In this document: piece after piece, positions 1-9,226 of the stretch
How positions within the stretch are numbered: position 1 is the first letter of the stretch
Layout: each line of letters starts with the position of its first letter
Source: Neorhizobium sp. UBA3556
GTDB taxonomy: Bacteria; Pseudomonadota; Alphaproteobacteria; Rhizobiales; Rhizobiaceae
NCBI GenBank assembly: GCA_002376235.1
Contig: DFNX01000016.1
Span: forward strand, 496,001-560,000
Length of the DNA stretch: 64,000 nt
Direction: 5' to 3'
Translations under genes and position numbers: made by a program
The notes under the pieces: generated by a model
Database searches by the model: none
What the model was told of the DNA's origin: nothing
The model's input: the letters and a program-made list of their open reading frames with translations, nothing else

Positions 1-1743
1 GCCGAAGGTTTTCTCACCGTGTCCGATAACGGCCGCGGCATTCCGGTCGAAAACCATCCGCAGGTTCCCGGCAAGTCGACGCTCGAAGTCATCATGACCA
101 AGCTGCATGCAGGCGGCAAATTCGATGGCGATGCCTATGAGACCTCCGGCGGCCTGCACGGCGTCGGCGTCTCGGTCGTCAACGCGCTGTCGGATGTTCT
201 CGAAGTCGAGGTCGCCCGCAATCGCAAACTCTATCGCCAAACCTTTTCCCGCGGTGTGCCGCAGGGCGGACTGCAGGAGCTCGGCGATGTGCATAACCGC
301 CGCGGCACCCGCGTGCGCTTTCATCCCGACCCGCAGATTTTTGGCGATCGCGCCAAATTCGACGGCGGCCGGATTTTCCGCATGGCCCGTTCCAAAGCCT
401 ATCTCTTCGGCGGCGTCGAAATTCGCTGGAGCTGCGATCCCGGCGTCGTGCCGGAAGGCGGCGAGATCCCGGAAAAGGCGGTCTTCCACTTCCCCGGCGG
501 CCTGAAGGACTATCTGGCGGCGACCCTCGGCAAGGATTTCACCGTCACTCGCGAGATTTTTTCCGGCCGCACGGAAAAGACCGGCGGCCATGGCGCGATG
601 GAATGGGCGGTCACCTGGTATGGCGGCGATCCGGCACTGCATTCCTATTGCAATACCATTCCGACCCAGGAAGGCGGCACCCATGAGGCCGGCCTGCGCA
701 TCGCGCTGACCAAGGGTCTGAAGAACTATGCCGAACTGACCCAGAACAAGCGTGCCAAGGATATTACCACCGACGACGTGATGATTTCGGCCGTCGGCAT
801 GCTCTCGGTCTTCATCCGCGAACCGGAATTCGTCGGCCAGACCAAGGACAAGCTTGCAACCGTAGAGGCCCAGCGCCTTGTCGAAAACGTGCTGCGCGAT
901 CCGTTCGACCACTATCTCGCCGGAAACCCCAACGAGGCGGCAAAGCTGCTTGACTGGGTAATCGAACGCGCCGAAGAGCGCCTTCGCCGCCGCAAGGAAA
1001 AGGAAGTCAACCGCAAGACTGCCGTGCGCAAGCTGCGCCTGCCCGGCAAGCTGGCCGACTGCTCGCAGAATACCGCGGAGGGTGCTGAACTCTTCATCGT
1101 CGAGGGTGACTCGGCTGGTGGCTCGGCCAAGCAGGGCCGCAACCGCACCAACCAGGCCATTCTTCCGTTGCGTGGAAAAATCCTGAACGTTGGCTCTGCC
1201 AGCCGCGAAAAGCTGTCTGCCAACCAGCAGATTGCCGACCTGGTGCAGGCGCTCGGCTGCGGCACACGGTCGAAATACCGCGAGGAAGATCTTCGCTACG
1301 AGCGCGTCATCATCATGACCGATGCCGACGTCGATGGCGCGCATATCGCATCGCTGCTGATCACCTTCTTCTATCAGGAAATGCCGGAGCTGATCCGCGG
1401 CAACCATCTCTATCTGGCGGTGCCGCCGCTCTACGTCATCCGTCAGGGCGGCAAGACGGTCTATGCCCGCGATGACGCGCACCGCGCCGAACTGATGGAA
1501 ACCGTATTCAAGGGCAAGAAGGTCGAGATCGGACGCTTCAAAGGTCTCGGTGAAATGATGGCCGCGCAGCTCAAGGAAACCACCATGGATCCGGCCAAGC
1601 GCACGCTGCTGCGGGTCGATATCGACGAGGTGGATTTCGAAGGCACCCGCGAGGCGGTCGACAACCTGATGGGCACCAAGGCCGATGCGCGCTTCCGCTT
1701 CATCCAGGAACGCGCCGCATTTGCCCAAAATCTCGATATCTGA
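1..1743 (+). CDS. parE: DNA topoisomerase IV subunit B (partial, 5' end outside window)
   Basis: ATPase/TOPRIM subunit of topoisomerase IV, which with ParC decatenates daughter chromosomes. The reading frame is open from base 1, so the N-terminal part lies upstream; 580 residues are visible of the roughly 690 expected. Visible are the GHKL nucleotide-site segment (SDNGRGIPV near nt 22-48, and SGGLHGVGVSVVNALS near nt 145-192), the TOPRIM signature EGDSAGGSAKQGR (nt about 1100-1140) and the acidic DADVDGAHI metal site (nt about 1321-1347). The C-terminal GEMMAAQLKETTMDP block is the usual type IIA B-subunit end. ParE rather than GyrB is inferred from the short C-terminal half and the direct run from LKGLGEMM to the end without a GyrB-type insert. 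The gene is followed by a repeat, not by an operon partner. Confidence 0.95.
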   Translation, partial: AEGFLTVSDNGRGIPVENHPQVPGKSTLEVIMTKLHAGGKFDGDAYETSGGLHGVGVSVVNALSDVLEVEVARNRKLYRQTFSRGVPQGGLQELGDVHNRRGTRVRFHPDPQIFGDRAKFDGGRIFRMARSKAYLFGGVEIRWSCDPGVVPEGGEIPEKAVFHFPGGLKDYLAATLGKDFTVTREIFSGRTEKTGGHGAMEWAVTWYGGDPALHSYCNTIPTQEGGTHEAGLRIALTKGLKNYAELTQNKRAKDITTDDVMISAVGMLSVFIREPEFVGQTKDKLATVEAQRLVENVLRDPFDHYLAGNPNEAAKLLDWVIERAEERLRRRKEKEVNRKTAVRKLRLPGKLADCSQNTAEGAELFIVEGDSAGGSAKQGRNRTNQAILPLRGKILNVGSASREKLSANQQIADLVQALGCGTRSKYREEDLRYERVIIMTDADVDGAHIASLLITFFYQEMPELIRGNHLYLAVPPLYVIRQGGKTVYARDDAHRAELMETVFKGKKVEIGRFKGLGEMMAAQLKETTMDPAKRTLLRVDIDEVDFEGTREAVDNLMGTKADARFRFIQERAAFAQNLDI

Positions 1744-1755
1744 CGCTTGCGACCG

Positions 1756-1862
1756 CAGAGCACTTCCGCATTTCTTCGAAACGCGAAATTGCTCTGTCGC
1801 CTATTACGACGCAATTCCGGACGCAAAACCGGGTTCCACTTTTGCTGAAATTGCTTCAGATA
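1756..1862. repeat. Rhizobial intergenic palindromic repeat
   Basis: Lies between parE and pdxY. It contains a GCATTTC-TTC-GAAACGC stem (one mismatch) near 1767-1785, and the arms GACGCAATTCCGGACGCAAA (from about 1809) and TTTTGCTGAAATTGCTTC (about 1841-1858), which can pair imperfectly. I recognise this sequence type as a dispersed element common in Rhizobium/Agrobacterium intergenic DNA; the copy number here cannot be seen. It may also serve as a transcription end for parE. Confidence 0.55.
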
Positions 1863-1935
1863 GGATTGCGCGACAGGGCGCGGCGTGCTTCACCGGAAAG
1901 ATCGTTTTTCGATCACCTGAACGAAGCACCCCGCC

Positions 1936-2784
1936 ATGAAGCAGATCCTCTCCATTCAGTCCCACGTCGCCTATGGTTATGTGGGAAATCGTGCTGCCAC
2001 GCTCCCCCTGCAGCGCCTCGGCCACGAAGTCACTGTCATCAATACGGTGCAGTTTTCCAATCATACCGGTTATCTGAAATGGACCGGCGAAGTGTTTTCC
2101 GCCGCCCATATCGAGAGCATTCTCGACGGGCTGGAAAGCCTCGGAGCGCTGGAAAAGATGGATGCGCTTCTGACCGGTTATCTCGGTGACCCGGCGATAG
2201 GCGAAATCATTCTCTCGGTGCTCGATCGCCTGCCGAAGGGCACAAGCTGGCTCTGCGATCCCGTCATGGGCGATGTCGGCCGCGGCTTTTTCGTCCGCCC
2301 CGGCATTCCCGACTATTTTCGCCAGAAGGCGCTCGCCCGCGCCTCGATCATCACCCCGAACCAGTTCGAACTGGAATATCTGGCGGGCCGCCAGATCCTG
2401 ACACTCGAAGATGCGCGCCAGGCCTGTCGCATGATCCATGAGATGGGGCCTGAAACGGTGCTCCTTACCTCGCTCATCCATGAAGGCGCAGGCGACGATG
2501 AAATCCAGATGCTAGCCTCGTCGAAATCGGGCGAACAGTTCCTTGTCACCACGCCGCGCCTGCAATTCGATCCGGCGCCAAATGGCGCAGGAGACTGCAC
2601 CTCCGCACTTTTCCTCGGTCACATCCTGTCCGGCGCACCGCTCGATCAGGCTCTGTCGAAAACCGCGTCGAGCATTTTTGCGCTCTTTGAAAAAACGCTT
2701 GCCGCCGGCCGGCGCGAATTGAACATGATCGCCGCACAGGACGATTTCGCCCGCCCGGCACCTCTGGCGGTGATGGCGCTTTAA
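1936..2784 (+). CDS. pdxY: Pyridoxal kinase (PdxY type)
   Basis: ATP-dependent kinase of the vitamin B6 salvage pathway that phosphorylates pyridoxal to pyridoxal 5'-phosphate. The 282-residue ribokinase-fold protein opens with the family hallmark ILSIQSHVAYGYVGNRAA, carries the DPVMGD nucleotide/substrate segment near residue 113, and has the anion-hole and catalytic-base motif PNGAGDCTSA near residue 215. Length is typical for the family. It converges on the phytochrome kinase gene: the stop codons overlap in a shared TTAA at 2781-2784, so no terminator separates the two. PLP made by this route is used by gcvP further along the window, but that is not evidence of co-regulation. Confidence 0.95.
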   Translation: MKQILSIQSHVAYGYVGNRAATLPLQRLGHEVTVINTVQFSNHTGYLKWTGEVFSAAHIESILDGLESLGALEKMDALLTGYLGDPAIGEIILSVLDRLPKGTSWLCDPVMGDVGRGFFVRPGIPDYFRQKALARASIITPNQFELEYLAGRQILTLEDARQACRMIHEMGPETVLLTSLIHEGAGDDEIQMLASSKSGEQFLVTTPRLQFDPAPNGAGDCTSALFLGHILSGAPLDQALSKTASSIFALFEKTLAAGRRELNMIAAQDDFARPAPLAVMAL

Positions 2785-5327
2785 CGCGTCTCCAACAGCT
2801 TAGTGACGGCGGAGATCAGTGCCTCCGCCTCATACGGCTTGCGCACGATCGGCGCAGTCAGGTTGGCCGGTATGATCGAGCGATCGCTGTATCCGGTGGC
2901 GAATACGAAAGGCACGCCGCGCCGCACCAGCTCCTCGGCGATGGGGAGCGATGTGCCGGATCCCAGATTGACGTCGAGAATCGCGACGTCGGGAGTAAAT
3001 CCCCTCAGCCTGCGCAATGCTTCGGAAACGGATGGCGCCGTCGTCACCTTATTGATCCCGTGCTCGGCCAGCATGGATTCGACATCGGCGGCAATCAGCA
3101 TCTGGTCCTCGACCAGCAGGAATTCCTTTTCCGCCAGATGCGGTGTTTCGAGCCTTTCCGTTTCGACCCTATCGACATCACCGACCCGAACGGTCGTGAC
3201 ATCATCATCGCCATGCAGATGTTTCGATGGCACGACGAAACGCGCCTCGATCCCGGTTTCGGGATAGCCCACTTCTGCCTCGCCATCGAGTTCATAAGGG
3301 ATGCTGCGGCCGATCAGAACGCTGCCGAAACCGCTTCTGCTCGGCAGATTCACCGCTGGCCCGGCGCTTTCGATCCAGCTCAATTCGCAAGCGCCCGATT
3401 CGAGCCTCGTCCATCGAACATCGAGCCTGCCGCCCGGCACCGAAAGCGATCCGTATTTGGCGGCATTGGTCGACATTTCATGCAGCACCAGCGCCATGAC
3501 CGAAAATGCCCGGCTGTCCAGCCAGATGCGCGGTCCCTCCAGCGCCACGGAGCGCGTACCTTCCATGTAAGGTCGCAGTTCGGCCTCGAGCAGATCCAGA
3601 AGAGCCCCGCCGTCGCCACCGCGCACTACCTGGTCATGCGCGAATGCCAGCGCCTGGATGCGCCCCTTCAGCGAGCCGACATAATCGCCAAGGCTACGTC
3701 CGCTTTCCACCGGATGGCCGACCAACGCCTTGATGATCGACAGGATGTTCTTGACGCGATGGTTGAGTTCCTCGTTGAGCATCCGCTGGCGCACATCCGC
3801 CTTGCCGCGTTCTTCGGCCAGCATTTCGTTGTGGTGCAGGACGATCTCGACGAGAACCGCGCGAATCGCTTCGCCAATTTCCCGGTCGCTGTCGGTCCAA
3901 GGCTGAGCCTGAAGCCGGACAGTTTCCTTCCAGATCGCAAAGCTTTTACGTGGTGTCAGCCGGTCGCCCATCGGGCCGGTTACATAGGATTTATCCGGAT
4001 TTCCGGCCCAATCCAGCGTCTGCACAACTTCCTTGCGGAAGAAGAAAAGATAATCTCTCGGCCGCTGCGAAAGCGGGATGGCAAGCACGCCGCAGGCATC
4101 GTCCGGTGAGATGCCGGATTGTGGAATAGCGTGAGAAAGCTGAAAGGTCGACCACACCTTGCCGCCGGTCAGCCTGCCGATCTCGTCCGCCAGTTCGGCG
4201 ATCATCTCAAGCGGAGGTGTGGTTCCCAGGCTCGTCCAGACGCCATCGAGCCACAAACCGACCCCGTCGCAGGGCAGCATGGTTGCAAACGCCTCCAGCG
4301 ATCCGCGCAGCAATACGCTGATATCACGATGATGCGATGCTTCCTGCAAAAACCTGTCCAGCGAACGTCGCGCAACACTCGCCGTCTCGTGCAGTTCCTT
4401 CTGCCTGAGCGCCGACAAATGCAGCGAGAAGAATTCACCGAACGTTTCCGCCGCCACCCTCTGCGGCATGGAGAGGATCTTTGGAGAATAGTGATGGCAG
4501 GCGATCAGCCCCCAGAGCTTGCCATCGACCACGATCGAGATCGACATCGAAGCGCCGACGCCCATGTTGCGCAGATATTCGCAATGGATCGGCGAGACGC
4601 TGCGCAGATGCGCGAAGGAGAGATCGAGCGGCTGGTTGTCCTCGTCCAGTTCGGGCACGACCGGCACACGCTCATAGTTGGCGTCGCAAATCACGCGGAT
4701 CGTGTTCTTTATGTAGAGCGCCCGTGCCTGAACCGGGATATCGCCCGCCGGAAAATACTGACCGCGAAAACTCTCAAGATCGCGCCTTTTATATTCGCTG
4801 ATGACCTTGCCGGAGCCGTCCTGCTCGAAACGGTAGACCATGACGCGGTCATAACCCAGCATCGCATACATCAGCCGCGTGGCACTCTGCACCAGTCGGT
4901 CGAGGCTCGATACGTTGCGGATCCGGCTGATCAGCATGCGCGCGACTTCGAGCGGCTGGTCGGTATCGCTGGATGCCGGCTCGAATTCGAGAATCACTTT
5001 TTCGCCATTACGGTGAAGCGCGATATCCATGGACTTGCCCGTAGCAAGCTTCAGCGCGTGACGCAGCGCAGGCCGGGCGGGATCGTCGGATGTCGCAAGC
5101 GCGTTCCGAAGCGTATGGGCAACCTCACCGCCCAATACCGTCTCCAGCCTTTCGCCGATCACGGGTGAGCTGATACCCAGCATCTCGGCTAGATTGGCGG
5201 AATGCTGCAGGATAACGGAACCCACGCCATCACAGACCATCAGGCAACCATGCGGCTGAATGGAACCGGGGATATGAATAGGTTCACGGTCGCAGTTGGT
5301 AAGGTTGACCGCTTCATTCTGACGCAT
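2781..5327 (-). CDS. Bacteriophytochrome HWE-family histidine kinase with C-terminal receiver domain
   Basis: Red/far-red photoreceptor kinase. From the ATG at 5327 (AAGGGA ribosome site just upstream; the open frame runs further but lacks homology) it has 848 residues. Order: PAS with Cys12 in the N-terminal tail, the biliverdin attachment site in bacteriophytochromes; GAF with FPAGDIPVQARALY, where the usual PASDIP serine is glycine; PHY with the tongue motif PRKSF; a kinase of the HWE family (phospho-acceptor in ELNHRVKN, N-box HEMSTNAAKYG, WIE in the G region); and a receiver with phospho-acceptor Asp in VAILDVNLG. The PAS-GAF-PHY-HWE-REC order is that of Agrobacterium Agp2 (a bathy-phytochrome), the closest family I recognise. 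No heme oxygenase gene is nearby, so biliverdin must come from elsewhere. Confidence 0.93.
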   Translation of the reverse strand: MRQNEAVNLTNCDREPIHIPGSIQPHGCLMVCDGVGSVILQHSANLAEMLGISSPVIGERLETVLGGEVAHTLRNALATSDDPARPALRHALKLATGKSMDIALHRNGEKVILEFEPASSDTDQPLEVARMLISRIRNVSSLDRLVQSATRLMYAMLGYDRVMVYRFEQDGSGKVISEYKRRDLESFRGQYFPAGDIPVQARALYIKNTIRVICDANYERVPVVPELDEDNQPLDLSFAHLRSVSPIHCEYLRNMGVGASMSISIVVDGKLWGLIACHHYSPKILSMPQRVAAETFGEFFSLHLSALRQKELHETASVARRSLDRFLQEASHHRDISVLLRGSLEAFATMLPCDGVGLWLDGVWTSLGTTPPLEMIAELADEIGRLTGGKVWSTFQLSHAIPQSGISPDDACGVLAIPLSQRPRDYLFFFRKEVVQTLDWAGNPDKSYVTGPMGDRLTPRKSFAIWKETVRLQAQPWTDSDREIGEAIRAVLVEIVLHHNEMLAEERGKADVRQRMLNEELNHRVKNILSIIKALVGHPVESGRSLGDYVGSLKGRIQALAFAHDQVVRGGDGGALLDLLEAELRPYMEGTRSVALEGPRIWLDSRAFSVMALVLHEMSTNAAKYGSLSVPGGRLDVRWTRLESGACELSWIESAGPAVNLPSRSGFGSVLIGRSIPYELDGEAEVGYPETGIEARFVVPSKHLHGDDDVTTVRVGDVDRVETERLETPHLAEKEFLLVEDQMLIAADVESMLAEHGINKVTTAPSVSEALRRLRGFTPDVAILDVNLGSGTSLPIAEELVRRGVPFVFATGYSDRSIIPANLTAPIVRKPYEAEALISAVTKLLETR

Positions 5328-5580
5328 AAATTTTCCCTTGAAGCTCCCGTCCCGCCGATGGCACACAGGGCTCCTATTCCTCACGCGTCATTGTCCAGAC
5401 CCGCAAGATGTTTAAAACGTACCCGTGTTAAATGGAGCGGTATCGCCAATTGGCAATTTCATATTTCTATCGCATCCAAGCGTTACCGCAAGTAAGGAAG
5501 TAGCGTTTTAATGAATCGGTGCGAAGCTTGTTTTCAAGATCTCCGCTGGCCATATAGGAGCCAGATTTAGACAGGAATCC

Positions 5581-6789
5581 ATGGTGAACCGCAGCAGCAA
5601 TCGAAAAGGCACCGAGCCGCGTTGGCTTGGCCCCGTCAGTCCGAACAGGATTGCCCTGATCTCTCCGATTTCGGCTGCGCGCTGGCTGCTGATAATTGTC
5701 GCCGCCGCAGCCATCTATTTCTTTCACGGCTTTATGGTTCCCGTTCTTGCGGCCCTGGTGATCGGGTTTGCTAGCTGGCCGCTTTATCGCCGCCTGCTCG
5801 CTCGTGTCGGTGGCAACACCACGATCGGCGCGACGCTGGCGATCATCTTCATCGTCCTATTCATTGTTATCCCCATCAGCATCGGGGCATCCTACGCTGC
5901 CCGAGAGATCGCCGAATGGTTCCGTTGGGCCGTCGAAGTCAATCGGAACGGCGCGCCTCCTCCGATCTGGATTACCGGCTTGCCCTTCGCAGGCGAATGG
6001 CTCGGCACTCAGTGGACCCGCCATATCGGCGCACCGGGCGCGGTCGGAGAACTCGCGCAGCTCATTAGCGGCGCCAATATCGGCGCCATCTATCACGGCG
6101 TGCTTGTCGCTGGTAACAGCGCCTTCCACATCATGCTGACACTGCTGTTCATGCTGATCGCGCTGTTTTTCGTCTATCGCGACGGCGCATCCTTCAGCAC
6201 ACAGATCGATCTTTTGGGCGAACGCATCTTCCCCAACCGCTGGGAGCGGATTTCCCGCGTTGTTCCGGCCACGATCAGCTCCACCGTCACCGGCATGACG
6301 CTCATCGCCATTGGTGAAGGCATCGTGCTCGGCATCGCCTATTGGATCGCCGGCGTTCCCTCGCCCGTCACATTCGGCGTTTTGACCGGCATCATGGCCC
6401 TCATTCCGGGCGGCGCACCGCTCTCCTTCACGCTAGTGTCCGCCTATCTCGTCGCCAATGGCTCTTATGTTGCTGGTGCCGGCCTGTTCGTCTGGGGCAG
6501 TGTCGAACTTTTCATTGTCGACAAGACATTGCGGCCGCGCCTTGTCGGAGGCCCGATTAAACTGCCCTTCCTGCCGACCTTTTTCGGCCTTGTCGGCGGC
6601 GTCAAGACGATGGGCTTTCTCGGCCTCTTCATCGGACCGGTCCTGATGGCGCTCGTCGTGTCGATCTGGCGCGAATGGATTCGCGAGGTCAAGATCGCGG
6701 ATGTGACGGAAGCCGAACAGCCATCCGATCCCGAAGTGGCGCTTGCGAAGGAAGACGTCCCTCCAGTGCGCAAGGCTTCCAGTCCGTAA
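5581..6789 (+). CDS. AI-2E family transporter (PF01594)
   Basis: Polytopic inner-membrane protein of the AI-2 exporter/PerM superfamily, 402 residues. Several long hydrophobic stretches are visible, the first pair at about 31-60 and 78-100 and a cluster at 170-370. The GLPFAGEWLGTQW region, the cytoplasmic stretch near residues 200-240 and the P(G)GAPLSF segment fit the family. Substrates range from AI-2 to Na+ or unknown solutes, so no substrate is claimed. It is a single gene with its own upstream region, divergent from the phytochrome kinase, separated by about 250 bases. Confidence 0.85.
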   Translation: MVNRSSNRKGTEPRWLGPVSPNRIALISPISAARWLLIIVAAAAIYFFHGFMVPVLAALVIGFASWPLYRRLLARVGGNTTIGATLAIIFIVLFIVIPISIGASYAAREIAEWFRWAVEVNRNGAPPPIWITGLPFAGEWLGTQWTRHIGAPGAVGELAQLISGANIGAIYHGVLVAGNSAFHIMLTLLFMLIALFFVYRDGASFSTQIDLLGERIFPNRWERISRVVPATISSTVTGMTLIAIGEGIVLGIAYWIAGVPSPVTFGVLTGIMALIPGGAPLSFTLVSAYLVANGSYVAGAGLFVWGSVELFIVDKTLRPRLVGGPIKLPFLPTFFGLVGGVKTMGFLGLFIGPVLMALVVSIWREWIREVKIADVTEAEQPSDPEVALAKEDVPPVRKASSP

Positions 6790-6866
6790 GGTATATCAGC
6801 CTCTGCTCAGCCTTCATCGGGCCATGATCGTCACCATAAGGTCCCCAAAACCTTCTGGAGATTCCG

Positions 6867-7343
6867 ATGAACGCTGCCCTTGTTGTCATGACCATTCTCG
6901 GCTGTAACGACAGCGGGACCGACTGCCATTATATCGCGACTGCTCAGGAACGCTGGCCGACGGTCGCGCTGTGCGATTCCGTTTCGGAAGATCATCTGCC
7001 GACCTATGCGAACGAGCCCTATCCGGTTCTGATCGCGGTCTGCCAGGACCCGCAGGTCGCAGGCATACCGGATGTTGGACCGATTCCCGTCACGCGCCCC
7101 TCCTCCGCCCCCGCGCAGCAGACTGCAGAGGCCGGCTCGGACGGCGCATCGACAAGCGGTGGGATCGAGATACCTCAGGCTGCCGAGGTTACGCCTGAAG
7201 AGGCCGAGACGCTGGCAGGACGCGCCATCCAGCGCGTGCGCAACGTGCTCCCCACCACCGAGGGGGTCAAGACGCTGATGACGAAACCGGTCCGTCTCGT
7301 GGAAGGCGGTTATTCCTGGGTCGCCCGCAAGTTCGATCGCTGA
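6867..7343 (+). CDS. Conserved hypothetical protein (rhizobial)
   Basis: 158 residues with a GGAGA ribosome site just upstream. The N-terminal half has four cysteines (CNDSGTDC, a single C near residue 36, one C near 63) and a WPTVALCDS segment, followed by a low-complexity Pro/Ala/Ser/Glu linker (about 70-115) and a basic C-terminal stretch (RLVEGGYSWVARKFDR). No family I can name. The first 12 residues are hydrophobic but too short and too soon interrupted for a confident signal peptide. Codon use matches its neighbours. Stand-alone gene, convergent with the DUF2336 gene. Confidence 0.7.
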   Translation: MNAALVVMTILGCNDSGTDCHYIATAQERWPTVALCDSVSEDHLPTYANEPYPVLIAVCQDPQVAGIPDVGPIPVTRPSSAPAQQTAEAGSDGASTSGGIEIPQAAEVTPEEAETLAGRAIQRVRNVLPTTEGVKTLMTKPVRLVEGGYSWVARKFDR

Positions 7344-7369
7344 ACCATGCCTAGGCGAGGTTTGGGCAT

Positions 7370-8497
7370 TCAGGCGACGAGAGAGACATCCGCTGCATAG
7401 GTGCGCGCACTGCGGCGCATCTCGCCGCGATGAAGAAGGTCGACCATATCCAGCAATTGCCCGATCGCGCCGCCATCGCCACGAGAGCCTTCGAACCGCT
7501 CAAGAAGCGCGAAATAGCAGGTATCGAGACCGCCGCCGGCCGCTGCGCGCCGCCAGAGAAACACCGCTTCCACGAAGACGGCGACAATATCCCGTCCGAT
7601 TCCTGCTGCTTCAAACAACGCCCGGACGGCATGCACCCTGCCGGTTGCGAGGATGGCGCGTACGCGACGCTCTTCGAGCGAGACCAACGACATGATCGCG
7701 GACGCGAAGAAATCGACTTTGCCGCTGCAAAGCGCATGGATGAGAAGCGCCGGGGTCAACCGACCGCTGGCCTTCAGATGTTCCACCAGCTCGGGAATTT
7801 CGTCCTGGGAAATCGACCCCGCGATCGCAACCGCGGCCTCGTCTCCGGCTTCACGCGTGACAATGTCGATCCGTTTGGCGCCGATCGTCCGGGTGACGAG
7901 ATCCGAACCGGCAAGCGCCGCCGCCACATGCGCGACCAGCATATGCCGCGCGTCGGCTGGAAGATTACCGCGGTCGAGCAGCAGGTGACGGACATCCGCC
8001 ATATGGCCGAAACGCTCCGCCATACGGCGCAGGGAAATACGGCTGATAGAGGCTGTCTCGTTTTCCAGAAGAAGGATGATCTCGGGTCCATCGCCCACTT
8101 CGGCAACGGCTGCAGCGGCGCTATAACCGAGCGAGGGCCGTGCCGCGACCAGCGAACGCGTCAACGAATCGCCACGGCCGGCAAGTTCGACCAATTCGGC
8201 ATCACGCAGGACCGGTGAACAGGCGATCACCGTGCAGGCGATTTCCGGCTGGTCTTCGGCAAGAGCCATGATGATGGCGCGCGGCGCGGCATCGGACGAT
8301 GCCAGCGCCTGCGCAAGCGAAAGCCTCACCTTCGGTGACGGATCGTCGAGCAAATAGGTCATTGCCATCATCGCGGCGCGATGCTCTTCGGCTCCGAGCG
8401 ACGATTGCACGAATGCCTTGGCAAGCGCGCTTGCAGCCCTTGCCCGATCGCCGGTCCTTGCCGTTTCAGCCCAACGTAGAAATGCCTGTACGATCAC
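7370..8497 (-). CDS. DUF2336 domain-containing protein
   Basis: 375-residue alpha-helical repeat-like protein (HEAT-like; segments such as LLDDPSPKVRLSLAQALAS and VAARPSLGYSAAAAVAE recur), the pattern of the alphaproteobacterial DUF2336 family, whose function is not established. No signal peptide or membrane segment, so probably cytoplasmic. Start taken as GTG at 8497 with a GGGG-type ribosome site six bases upstream. Its 3' end faces the small hypothetical gene that ends at 7343. Confidence 0.8.
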   Translation of the reverse strand: MIVQAFLRWAETARTGDRARAASALAKAFVQSSLGAEEHRAAMMAMTYLLDDPSPKVRLSLAQALASSDAAPRAIIMALAEDQPEIACTVIACSPVLRDAELVELAGRGDSLTRSLVAARPSLGYSAAAAVAEVGDGPEIILLLENETASISRISLRRMAERFGHMADVRHLLLDRGNLPADARHMLVAHVAAALAGSDLVTRTIGAKRIDIVTREAGDEAAVAIAGSISQDEIPELVEHLKASGRLTPALLIHALCSGKVDFFASAIMSLVSLEERRVRAILATGRVHAVRALFEAAGIGRDIVAVFVEAVFLWRRAAAGGGLDTCYFALLERFEGSRGDGGAIGQLLDMVDLLHRGEMRRSARTYAADVSLVA

Positions 8498-8608
8498 AAT
8501 GCGCCCCGGAAATCTGGCCGACGCCTCAACGGCCCGACTTGCCGAACGCTAGTTCGAAAAGGTTAACATTGGTTCACCACGTTTGTTAACCGCGATTTCG
8601 CGCCTCTC

Positions 8609-9214
8609 CTATCGGGTCGGGCGCGAGATCTGGAACACATCCGTACCGCCATCCGCGTAATCCATATATCCCATGCGGGCGATCGGCCGGGCGAGGTCCA
8701 TGGCGATTCGCCCGTCGCGAATGATCTCCTCGCTGATATGGATGCCGACAACCTGGCCGAAGACCATGAAGGATTGCGATTTTTCGCCATCGAGCCCCTT
8801 CGGCTGGATGATCTCGGTCAGACGGCATTCCAGCGCGGTATAGGCTTCTGCCACATAAGGCGCATCGACCACCTGCCCCATTGCCGCGGTCAGGCCGGCC
8901 AGCTCAAACTCGTTGACGCCGTAATCGACCGGCGCCGAGGATGCGTTGACGTGTTCGGCCAGATGCCGGCTTGCTAGACTTGCAGTGAACACGCCCGTCT
9001 CCTCGGCGTTCCTCAAACTATGTTTGCGCCCCGACGACGAGAACATCACAAGTTTCGGCGTATCGGACACGATGTTGAAGAACGAGTAGGGCGAGAGGTT
9101 GAACGACCCGTCCCTTCCCTTCGTGCCGATCCAGCCGATCGGTCGAGGCGCCACGATCGCCTTGAAGGGATCGTGCGCCATGCCGTGATCATTCGTGTCC
9201 GTACGGTAAAACAT
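8609..9214 (-). CDS. Flavin reductase-like (FMN-binding split-barrel) protein
   Basis: 201-residue flavoprotein of the flavin reductase-like family (PF01613). The signatures are IVAPRPIGWIGTKG near the N-terminus, NLSPYSFFNIVSDTPKLVMFSS (FMN phosphate/isoalloxazine loop) and the DVFQISRP tail. Members are NAD(P)H:flavin oxidoreductases or uncharacterised FMN proteins; the substrate cannot be told from sequence. It lies 12 bases downstream of the nitroreductase gene on the same strand, suggesting a two-gene flavoenzyme operon. Confidence 0.87.
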   Translation of the reverse strand: MFYRTDTNDHGMAHDPFKAIVAPRPIGWIGTKGRDGSFNLSPYSFFNIVSDTPKLVMFSSSGRKHSLRNAEETGVFTASLASRHLAEHVNASSAPVDYGVNEFELAGLTAAMGQVVDAPYVAEAYTALECRLTEIIQPKGLDGEKSQSFMVFGQVVGIHISEEIIRDGRIAMDLARPIARMGYMDYADGGTDVFQISRPTR

Positions 9215-9226
9215 ACTGGTTACGTC

